This document shows, piece after piece, positions 1 through 4,321 of a stretch of 5,453 bases of DNA (within the stretch, counting starts at the first letter, position 1; every line of letters starts with the position of its first letter). Location of the stretch: the NCBI GenBank assembly GCA_964369885.1, contig CAYJGQ010000115.1, positions 1 to 5,453 of the forward strand. The letters run 5' to 3'. The DNA comes from Heteroruminococcus sp964369885 (GTDB lineage: Bacteria; Bacillota; Clostridia; Oscillospirales; Ruminococcaceae). Made by a program: the position numbers and the translations under genes. The notes under the pieces are model-generated. The model was not told the origin of the DNA. It saw nothing but the letters and a program-made list of their open reading frames with translations, and ran no database searches.

Positions 1-33
1 CGCACCACGGCGCCACACCATCTCCCAAAATCG

Positions 34-81
34 CAACAAAAAACGGCGCAAACCTCCAAAAATTCTCGGGGGTTTGCGCCG
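34..81 (-). terminator. Rho-independent terminator of the cyclophilin gene
   Basis: Seen: arms 44-57 and 68-81 pair over 14 bp (core CGGCGCAAACC with GGTTTGCGCCG, one T-G wobble further in) around a 10-nt loop. Read on the minus strand the hairpin is followed by GTTTTTTGTT (positions 43 down to 34). It lies 17 nt beyond the stop codon of the minus-strand gene at 99-1031, exactly where its terminator would be expected. On the plus strand the sequence after the hairpin is not T-rich, so it looks one-directional. Confidence 0.9.
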
Positions 82-98
82 AAATTAACATCGATCGC

Positions 99-1031
99 TT
101 AGGCAACTTCGCCTATTGTTATGCTGTTAATAAGCACATCCTCCACCGGCTTTTCGCCCTCGGTGGGGGTGGCGGCAATGGCGTCCACAATGTCCATGCC
201 CTCTATAACATGGCCAAACACGGTGTGCTTGTAATCAAGGTGGGGTGTTCCTCCGTTTGTAAGGTAGGCTTCCACCGCACTCTCAAAGCGCACCTTTTGG
301 TTTTCGGGCACGCCGGCAGTTATAACCTCATCAAGCTTTTCATTAAGCGCATTTACATAGGCCTCCTGTGTGGCCTGGTTTGCACCCTCGGATACCGCCT
401 GCATGTAGGCATTTGTGGCAATCCACACCTGCTCCTGCTGATACATCAGCTGTACATACTGCTCTGCCTCTTCCTCGGTTATGGTGCTGTTTGTTTGAAC
501 TATGAAAAATTGACTGCTGTTGCTGTTTGTGCCCGAGTTTGCCATGGACAACGCACCACGGAAATTGTGAAGCTGGTCCGAAAATTCATCGGCGAAGACC
601 TGACCTGAGGCGCTCTCTCCACCTGCACCTGTGCCGGTGGGGTCACCACCCTGAATCATGAAATCATTTATCACTCGGTGAAAACTTATTCCGTCATAAT
701 ATCCTTCCTCGGCAAGGGTTAGGAAGTTCTCAACGGTGTTGGGTGCCTGCTCGGGGTAAAGCACCAATTTTATATCGCCCATGGTGGTGTGAAGTGTGGC
801 GGTAGGGTTGCCAACAGGAGCATCACCAAGTTGTAAAAGCTCGGGTGCTGCAAACTCGGTTTGGCTATCTCCAAGTTCGGGCAGGGGTAGCTCGTTTTCC
901 ACAGCATCGGTGGCTCCGCTTTCCTGCGATGCCTCGGTACCACTCTCTTGCTGGCCCTCGCTCGACGAACAACCGGCCACAGCGGCCACCAATAATATCA
1001 TTCCCAATAACAATGCGATCTGTCGTTTCAT
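99..1031 (-). CDS. Cyclophilin-type peptidyl-prolyl cis-trans isomerase, lipoprotein
   Basis: Predicted to catalyse cis-trans isomerisation of proline peptide bonds in proteins folding outside the cytoplasmic membrane. The 310-residue product starts with a lipoprotein signal peptide: KR at 3-4, a hydrophobic stretch, and the lipobox VAGC with lipid-modified Cys21. A low-complexity Ser/Glu/Gly linker runs to about residue 75. The cyclophilin domain follows, with SFHRVINDFMIQGGDPTGTG (116-135, including the catalytic Arg119 and Gln127), SMANSG (162-167), SSQFFI (172-177) and LDYKHTVFG (265-273). Odd: about 80 Gln/Glu/Ala-rich, probably helical residues (roughly 181-262) sit between QFFI and LDYKHTVFG, where classic cyclophilins have a short loop. 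From memory such insertions occur in clostridial homologues. The ATG at 1031 is supported by GGAG eight bases upstream and by the signal peptide. It is a single-gene unit with promoter 1100-1129 and terminator 34-81. Fold assignment is near certain; in vivo substrates are unknown. Confidence 0.96.
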   Translation of the reverse strand: MKRQIALLLGMILLVAAVAGCSSSEGQQESGTEASQESGATDAVENELPLPELGDSQTEFAAPELLQLGDAPVGNPTATLHTTMGDIKLVLYPEQAPNTVENFLTLAEEGYYDGISFHRVINDFMIQGGDPTGTGAGGESASGQVFADEFSDQLHNFRGALSMANSGTNSNSSQFFIVQTNSTITEEEAEQYVQLMYQQEQVWIATNAYMQAVSEGANQATQEAYVNALNEKLDEVITAGVPENQKVRFESAVEAYLTNGGTPHLDYKHTVFGHVIEGMDIVDAIAATPTEGEKPVEDVLINSITIGEVA

Positions 1032-1099
1032 GCACTATTCTCCAATTCAAGCTGTATTTTATAGCCTGGGGCAAACCAAAATAGTTACCCCACTTTAGG

Positions 1100-1129
1100 A
1101 TTATACCCCAAATATGTATTACTGTTCAA
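1100..1129 (-). promoter_or_regulatory. Sigma-A-type promoter for the cyclophilin gene
   Basis: On the minus strand TTGAAC (1129-1124) and a perfect TATAAT (1105-1100) are separated by 18 bp. The predicted start is near 1093, giving a 5' leader of about 60 nt before the ATG at 1031, with GGAG (1043-1040) as ribosome binding site. No operator or riboswitch-like structure was seen in this leader. Confidence 0.8.
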
Positions 1130-1149
1130 CTAAAAACAAAAAACAATTT

Positions 1150-1212
1150 GTAAACAAAATGAACACGGGGGAGTGAAAAAGTATCACTCCCCCGCTATTA
1201 TTATGATTTTTT
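1150..1212. terminator. Strong 11-bp hairpin, probable (possibly two-way) terminator
   Basis: Seen: CGGGGGAGTGA (1166-1176) pairs perfectly with TCACTCCCCCG (1184-1194) across a 7-nt loop. Downstream on the minus strand comes TGTTCATTTTGTTT (1165-1152); on the plus strand CTATTATTATGATTTTTT (1195-1212). Both tails are T-rich but imperfect. No plus-strand gene ends before it, so its likely job is to stop minus-strand transcription coming from the 1200-2103 region before it reaches the cyclophilin promoter 37 bp further on. The direction is inferred. Confidence 0.65.
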
Positions 1213-1990
1213 AGATAACAGAGTCTACTTAAAACTCCGGCATAACATCAAGAACCTTTGCCGGTTTATCACCGCATACTGCCGTTGTATTTCGGCCTAA
1301 AATGAACCATAATGCTTTGCACACTTAACTAATTTTGTGGATTTTACTCACATAATATTTTGGCATTGGCTCACATTCGAACCTTTAACAACTTTTGATA
1401 GATTGACCAGTTTCCATATCAAAAGCTTAGGTCTTATCTCAACCGATTTTACATACAGTTCACTCATATTCCCGCAACATATCGGGGAAAATATCCTGAA
1501 GATGTTTAAACCTTTCCGGCCTGAATCAGCCACGATTTACGGCTATATACCCACTTAAATTTTAGCCCTATTACAAATCGCAACCCATCAAAATTTTGGC
1601 TTTGCGCCTTGGGTGGTTATGATTTTTGGTTAAACCTACACCAAACAATCCTTCCAAGGGAGCCTGCCGCACCTTTTGATGCGCCAACCACAGCCCGAAC
1701 GGCCACAACAGCACCTTCCTGCCATTTGCGTGGCAAGGCCAAGCGCAACCTTTACCACAAAAGCAGTCATTACGGAGATGCCCGGTTAGGCAATCTCTAT
1801 GCGGTATGATCTTGAGAACCAAACACAACTCGTATTTGCTAAATATCTCAAAAGTCTTACTCTGGTAAATTTCTGGCACCTGACATTTCATCCGCTCAAA
1901 ACAGACACACGGCTTACCTGCCGCCGGTTCCGCTCGGCCAATAAGTCCTTTCACCACTCAAAGGCTCGAATGTCGGCTCACGATTTGTCT

Positions 1991-2050
1991 TTAACACAGC
2001 GAGCGGTGCCGCCCCTCACTGTGTCGGATGTCTTGCTCCTCTGTGTACAT
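1991..2050 (-). CDS. 19-residue ORF, possible leader peptide or truncated gene start
   Basis: Seen: ATG at 2050 opens a 19-codon frame (MYTEEQDIRHSEGRHRSLC) ending in TAA at 1993-1991. It is preceded by AAAGGCGGTGA (2066-2056), which differs from the ideal anti-16S complement AAAGGAGGTGA at one base and sits five bases from the ATG. The start lies about 53 nt downstream of the predicted transcription start. The second half of the frame forms the hairpin 1994-2024, so a translating ribosome would open that hairpin, the geometry of a regulatory leader peptide. No larger, well-started gene follows it, however, so it may instead be the surviving N-terminus of a lost gene or a stand-alone micro-protein. 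The peptide is not recognised. Confidence 0.35.
   Translation of the reverse strand: MYTEEQDIRHSEGRHRSLC
1994..2024 (-). promoter_or_regulatory. Stable hairpin inside the 19-codon ORF
   Basis: ACACAG (1994-1999) pairs with CTGTGT (2019-2024); after one C/A mismatch GAG (2001-2003) pairs with CTC (2015-2017), leaving a GC-rich apical part. There is no T-run on either side, so it is not a simple terminator. As it overlaps codons 9-19 of the short minus ORF it could respond to ribosome position. That role is inferred. Confidence 0.4.
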
Positions 2051-2109
2051 TGGACTCACCGCCTTTCATTAAAATCTTGAAGCAAATAATATCTTTGTTG
2101 CTTGAGTTC

Positions 2110-2138
2110 AGTATATCGCATCTTTAGTTATAAATCAA
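2110..2138 (-). promoter_or_regulatory. Sigma-A-type promoter facing the gene-free region
   Basis: On the minus strand TTGATT (2138-2133) and TATACT (2115-2110) are separated by exactly 17 bp. The predicted start is near 2103. The first transcribed bases can form a small hairpin (AAGCAA with TTGCTT). Upstream on this strand lies a run of A/T tracts that could act as an UP element. The promoter is divergent from the plus-strand promoter at 2197-2225; the -35 boxes are about 58 bp apart. Confidence 0.65.
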
Positions 2139-2142
2139 TAGT

Positions 2143-2179
2143 TTTTTTACACAATTTGAAAAAATTTTTCTGTAAAAAA
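2143..2179. promoter_or_regulatory. AT-rich inverted repeat between two divergent promoters
   Basis: TTTTTTACA (2143-2151) and TGTAAAAAA (2171-2179) are perfect 9-bp inverted arms around a 19-bp centre containing GAAAAAATTTTTC. The dyad lies upstream of both -35 boxes (2133-2138 on minus, 2197-2202 on plus). It could be an operator or simply an A/T UP-element region; in DNA this AT-rich, chance symmetry is a serious alternative. Confidence 0.3.
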
Positions 2180-2196
2180 TAACATTTTTTAGGTGG

Positions 2197-2225
2197 TTGA
2201 CTTATAGGATATTAGAGAGTAAAAT
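2197..2225 (+). promoter_or_regulatory. Sigma-A-type promoter for the DUF1292 gene
   Basis: TTGACT (2197-2202), 17-bp spacer, TAAAAT (2220-2225), with A/T-rich sequence upstream. The predicted start is near 2232, so the DUF1292 start codon at 2375 follows a leader of about 143 nt. That is long for a small housekeeping gene and contains a terminator-like hairpin (2308-2334). Confidence 0.75.
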
Positions 2226-2307
2226 TATTATCACAGCCTGTGGCTATGAATTTAGGGCTTGTTTTTTAGTAGGATAACTGGTATTTTATCATTAAGCAAT
2301 ATTTTGG

Positions 2308-2334
2308 GTGGAGCATAGGGCTCTACTTGTTTTT
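2308..2334 (+). terminator. Terminator/attenuator in the leader of the DUF1292 gene
   Basis: GTGGAGC (2308-2314) pairs with GCTCTAC (2320-2326), 7 bp with one G-T wobble and a 5-nt loop, followed at once by TTGTTTTT (2327-2334). It lies about 75-100 nt after the predicted transcription start and 40 nt before the start codon. Earlier in the leader, CACAGCCTGTG / AGCC-TGT-GGCT hairpins (2233-2243) and a second GGGCT before TGTTTTTT (2253-2264) offer alternative pairings with the same GGGCT/AGCC sequences. This is compatible with conditional termination, or with the 2232-2334 RNA being a short ncRNA in its own right. Confidence 0.55.
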
Positions 2335-2374
2335 AAATGATCACACAGACATGATAAATGGGAGGAGTTTCCAT

Positions 2375-2677
2375 ATGGCAGACATGGATTACGAGCGCGA
2401 CACAATAACTTTAATGGATGACCAAGGCGAGGAACACGAGTTTGAAATAGTGGACGCCTTGGAACAAGACGGGCAGGAATATCTTGCACTTGTTCCCATT
2501 TTTGATAAGCCGGAGCAGTCCCTTGAGGACAGCGGAGAGCTTGTTATTTTGCGGGTTATGCCCGGCGAGGACGAGGACGGCGAATACCTTGAACCCATCG
2601 ACAACGAAGAGGAGTTCACAAAGGTGGCCGACGTATTTATGGAGCGTCTTGAGGAGTTTTTTGACTTCGACGAATAA
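2375..2677 (+). CDS. DUF1292 family protein (YrzB-like)
   Basis: The product is 100 residues long and very acidic (Asp/Glu make up roughly a third), with no signal peptide, membrane segment or cysteine. The order of conserved pieces fits DUF1292: an N-terminal strand pattern ITLMDDQGEEHEFEIVDAL (11-29), then GQEYLALVPI (33-42), ELVILRVMPGEDEDGEYLEPI (about 55-75) and a C-terminal acidic amphipathic helix (EEFTKVADVFMERLEEFF). In many Firmicutes the homologue yrzB lies beside alaS-yrzL-ruvX; here it stands alone with its own promoter and attenuator-like leader. The molecular function is unknown. Start choice: GGAGGAG (2361-2367) seven bases before ATG 2375. The same frame is open to 2327, but that stretch contains the terminator T-run and lacks a ribosome binding site, so the longer form is unlikely. 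Confidence 0.9.
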   Translation: MADMDYERDTITLMDDQGEEHEFEIVDALEQDGQEYLALVPIFDKPEQSLEDSGELVILRVMPGEDEDGEYLEPIDNEEEFTKVADVFMERLEEFFDFDE

Positions 2678-2716
2678 GACCTAATCCACCTATCACTGAA
2701 TTTTATTCCCCCTGCT

Positions 2717-2740
2717 GTGTGCGCGTGCACATCTTTTGTT
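2717..2740 (+). terminator. Weak hairpin with T-rich tail after the DUF1292 gene
   Basis: TGTGC (2718-2722) pairs with GCACA (2727-2731) with a 4-nt loop, followed by TCTTTTGTT (2732-2740). A 5-bp stem is short for a terminator, and the tail overlaps the extended -10 element of the next promoter. It may partly terminate the DUF1292 transcript; no better terminator for that gene was seen. Confidence 0.25.
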
Positions 2741-2745
2741 ATAAT
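2737..2745 (+). promoter_or_regulatory. Extended -10 promoter for the 6S-like RNA and tcdA
   Basis: TGTTATAAT (2737-2745) is a perfect extended -10 (TGnTATAAT). The -35 position (about 2716-2722, TGTGTGC) is poor, which extended -10 promoters tolerate. The predicted start is at about 2751-2752, within the 5' arm of the closing stem of the RNA that follows. Confidence 0.65.
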
Positions 2746-2750
2746 CCAAC

Positions 2751-2900
2751 ACCTATAACTTCGGGAGCCCAACTCCCCAACAATGATTGCAGACCTCCCG
2801 GCCTTTTGGTTGGACGAAGGGAGCATGAACCTTGGGGGAGGCACCCACCTGGTCCGTTACGGGTTTTACCCGGGTGTGTAGCGGCATGGCGGGGTTTCTT
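2751..2900 (+). ncRNA. ssrS: Probable 6S RNA (RNA polymerase-binding regulatory RNA)
   Basis: 6S RNA mimics an open promoter and sequesters sigma-A/sigma-70 RNA polymerase. No ORF fits here, and the sequence folds into a long rod: ACACC (2749-2753) with GGTGT (2873-2877) as closing helix, TAAC (2756-2759) with GTTA (2856-2859), CTCCCCAA (2773-2780) with TTGGGGGAG (2832-2840, one bulged G), and an apical CTCCC (2795-2799) with GGGAG (2819-2823). A small hairpin CGGGT-TTT-ACCCG (2860-2872) sits on the 3' side, as in some Firmicute 6S RNAs. The GCGGCAT just after it resembles the 3' closing region of E. coli 6S. Context fits my recollection that B. subtilis bsrA (6S-1) lies beside yrvM, the tcdA homologue. 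The 5' end is uncertain: CCCCCTGCTGT (2708-2718) can also pair with GCGGCATGGCGGGG (2881-2894), giving a longer RNA of about 190 nt. The main alternative is a cis-regulatory leader of tcdA. Confidence 0.6.
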
Positions 2901-2916
2901 TTGATATTCCAAAAAC

Positions 2917-2948
2917 GGCTCGGGGCATCCCGGGCTTGTTTTGTTTTT
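2917..2948 (+). terminator. Rho-independent terminator between the 6S-like RNA and tcdA
   Basis: GGCTCGGG (2917-2924) pairs with CCCGGGCT (2929-2936) over 8 bp (two wobbles) with a GCAT loop, followed by TGTTTTGTTTTT (2937-2948). The T-run ends at the base before the tcdA Shine-Dalgarno AGGAGGAG (2949-2956). A primary transcript from about 2752 to here would be about 195 nt, a normal size for a 6S precursor. tcdA then depends on read-through or on an unseen promoter. Confidence 0.75.
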
Positions 2949-2963
2949 AGGAGGAGCTTTTGC

Positions 2964-3677
2964 ATGGAGCACTGGAAAGACCGCACACAACTGCTTTTGG
3001 GGCAGGAGGGCATGGACAAACTAAACTCCGCAAGGGTAGCAGTAATAGGGCTTGGCGGAGTTGGTGGTGCCGTGGCCGAGGCTCTTGGCCGTGTTGGGGT
3101 GGGAAACCTACTTCTTGTTGACCACGACGAGGTTAGTATAACAAACATAAACCGCCAAATTTTGGCCACACGCCCACTTGTAGGAGTGCAAAAATGTGAG
3201 GCGGCAAGGCATAGATTGCTCGAGATAAACCCCGACATATCCATTGAATGCGCACCCGAGTTTCTCCTGCCCGACCACAGTGATTTTTTGCTTGATTACT
3301 CGCCCGATTTCATCATAGATGCCATTGACACCATGACGGCCAAGTTGTGGCTTGCAAAGCAGTGCTACGACCGTGGCATACCCCTGTACTGCTGTTTGGG
3401 CACCGGCAACCGCCTTGACCCCTCGCAACTGCGTTACGGCGACATTGCAGATACCTCGGGTACAGGCTGTCCCCTATCCCGTGTGATGCGCCGAGAACTG
3501 CGCAAGCTTGAAGTGCCCTCACTCAGGGTGGTTTTCTCGGTGGAGCTGCCCATGCGTGGGGTGCTGGCCGACAGTCAAAACGGCCGACATAGCCCCGGCA
3601 GTAGCCCATTTGTACCGCCTGCCGCAGGATATCTGTTGGCCTCGGCCGCCGTGCGTGAATATTTGGGCAGGCCATAG
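2964..3677 (+). CDS. tcdA: tRNA threonylcarbamoyladenosine dehydratase (TcdA/CsdL family)
   Basis: Catalyses ATP-dependent cyclisation of N6-threonylcarbamoyladenosine (t6A37) to cyclic t6A in ANN-decoding tRNAs; cytoplasmic. The 237-residue protein is an E1/ThiF/MoeB-like Rossmann enzyme. The nucleotide-binding loop GLGGVGG is at 29-35, followed by LLLVDHDEV (49-57) and TNINRQ (60-65). Then come DAIDTM, LGTGNRLDPSQL, and a TGCPLSRVMRRELRK motif typical of Gram-positive TcdA/YrvM-type proteins. The C-terminus carries GSSPFVPPAAGYLLA. Length is slightly below the E. coli enzyme (about 268), normal for Firmicutes. Start: AGGAGGAG (2949-2956) seven bases before ATG 2964, matching the usual N-terminus with the DRTxLLxGxEGxxKL pattern. 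The frame is open upstream to 2832 but there runs through the RNA and terminator, so that extension is not coding. Downstream is a terminator-like hairpin (3681-3710). Confidence 0.95.
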   Translation: MEHWKDRTQLLLGQEGMDKLNSARVAVIGLGGVGGAVAEALGRVGVGNLLLVDHDEVSITNINRQILATRPLVGVQKCEAARHRLLEINPDISIECAPEFLLPDHSDFLLDYSPDFIIDAIDTMTAKLWLAKQCYDRGIPLYCCLGTGNRLDPSQLRYGDIADTSGTGCPLSRVMRRELRKLEVPSLRVVFSVELPMRGVLADSQNGRHSPGSSPFVPPAAGYLLASAAVREYLGRP

Positions 3678-3680
3678 AGC

Positions 3681-3710
3681 AAAAACAGCACATCATGACG
3701 CTCTGTTTTT
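3681..3710 (+). terminator. Terminator-like inverted repeat after tcdA
   Basis: AAAAACAG (3681-3688) pairs with CTGTTTTT (3703-3710); alternatively AGAGC (3676-3680) pairs with GCTCT (3700-3704) just before GTTTTT. The stem is AT-rich with a 14-nt loop, so termination may be incomplete. It starts four bases after the tcdA stop. The 53 bp that follow, up to the next gene, hold no promoter I would defend. Confidence 0.5.
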
Positions 3711-3763
3711 AGATGTTTTATCTCTCATTAATTCAGTTTATTACATATAAGTGAGGTGCCACT

Positions 3764-4321
3764 ATGCGTGACCAACGACTTCGTCCCCTTGCGCTTTCGG
3801 CAATGTTTATGGCCTGCGGACTGCTTTTGCCATTTCTTACAGGACAGATACCCCAAGTGGGCAGTATGCTACTTCCAATGCACATCCCCGTGCTGCTTTG
3901 TGGAATGTTTTGTGGGCCACGCTATGGCGCTATCGTGGGCTTTGTTTTGCCACCACTGCGCTTTTTACTCTTTACAATGCCGCCTGCAATTGTCAGCATT
4001 TCCATGGCCTTTGAACTTTTGGCCTACGGCCTGTGCATGGGGCTGTTCATCAATCGCTTTCCCAAAAATTTGCCCGGATTTTACGGCGCACTCATACTAT
4101 CCATGACCATAGGGCGTGTGGTGTGGGGGGCTGTGCAGTTTGCAGTACTGGGGCTTGCAGGTAGCACCTTTTCCTTCGAACTGTTTATTGCAGGGGCTCT
4201 GATTACCGCCATCCCCGGCATAATCCTACAGCTGATCTTGCTTCCCGCTATAAGTGTGGCCATGCCAAAAATGGGGGTGGGGTTATATGAGCCAAGAACA
4301 AACCCGACTGCTACTGCTTGA
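3764..4321 (+). CDS. ECF transporter S component (substrate-binding membrane subunit)
   Basis: Membrane subunit that gives substrate specificity to an energy-coupling-factor importer; the shared EcfT and two ATPases are not in this window. 185 residues, about six hydrophobic segments (roughly 10-28, 40-60, 62-75, 78-97, 107-130, 138-165). Family-typical pieces are LLPMHIPVLLCG (36-47), GPRYGAIVGFVLPPLR (51-66), MPPAIVSISMAFELLAYGL (72-90), MTIGRVVWGA (114-123) and AIPGIILQLILLPA (149-162). The pattern is like vitamin-type S components (for example pantothenate or folate families), but the substrate cannot be read from sequence. Start: GTGAGGTG (3751-3758), five bases before ATG 3764. Its last 35 nt overlap the next gene, so the two are translationally coupled and probably share substrate chemistry. 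Confidence 0.87.
   Translation: MRDQRLRPLALSAMFMACGLLLPFLTGQIPQVGSMLLPMHIPVLLCGMFCGPRYGAIVGFVLPPLRFLLFTMPPAIVSISMAFELLAYGLCMGLFINRFPKNLPGFYGALILSMTIGRVVWGAVQFAVLGLAGSTFSFELFIAGALITAIPGIILQLILLPAISVAMPKMGVGLYEPRTNPTATA

Larger units (their letters stand above)
1166..2103 (-). other. Candidate non-coding (or decayed) minus-strand transcription unit
   Basis: This stretch has no recognisable protein gene on either strand, yet the minus strand has a promoter at one end (2110-2138) and an 11-bp terminator-like hairpin at the other (1166-1194), about 940 nt apart. It contains a 19-codon ORF with a strong ribosome binding site (1991-2050) and several local hairpins: 1994-2024 (10 bp, one mismatch), around 1715-1733 (TGCCA/TGGCA with CG-rich flanks), 1471-1486 (CCCG/CGGG), and 1392-1425 (9 bp perfect, 16-nt loop). 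The longest open frame, minus 1571-1957 (128 codons, GTG start), has no good ribosome binding site and is unusually rich in Cys and Trp, which argues against a real protein. Near the 3' end a stop-interrupted frame (1229-1366) could be the tail of a dead gene. Either a structured RNA or a gene wreck; no match to an RNA family is recognised. Confidence 0.35.

Noticed and set aside
210..608. 132-codon plus-strand ORF
   Set aside because: Shadow of the certain cyclophilin gene on the other strand; contains no start signals.
1337..1558. 73-codon plus-strand ORF in AT-rich DNA
   Set aside because: No ribosome binding site, no family resemblance, composition expected from random AT-rich sequence.
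1571..1957. 128-codon minus-strand ORF (GTG start) in the gene-free region
   Set aside because: No convincing ribosome binding site, GTG start, unusually rich in Cys and Trp, no recognisable domain; more likely chance or part of an RNA.
1950..1985. tRNA T-loop-like GGCTCGAATGTCGGC
   Set aside because: The flanking bases do not form the T-stem, and no acceptor, D or anticodon arms could be assembled around it.
1799..2080. 93-codon plus-strand ORF
   Set aside because: No ribosome binding site or promoter on this strand, no domain, and it runs through the opposite-strand 19-codon ORF and hairpin.
1213..2190. Insertion sequence or group II intron remnant
   Set aside because: No terminal inverted repeats, target duplication, domain V hairpin or transposase/reverse-transcriptase motif could be identified by eye.
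2327..2374. N-terminal extension of the DUF1292 protein
   Set aside because: Lies in the terminator T-run and leader; the strong GGAGGAG before ATG 2375 fixes the start.
2832..2963. N-terminal extension of TcdA
   Set aside because: Overlaps the structured RNA and terminator; AGGAGGAG before ATG 2964 and family length support the shorter form.
3715..3751. Promoter just upstream of the ECF S component (TATAAG at 3746-3751)
   Set aside because: It would place the start site inside the ribosome binding site, and no -35 matches; other candidates there are equally weak.
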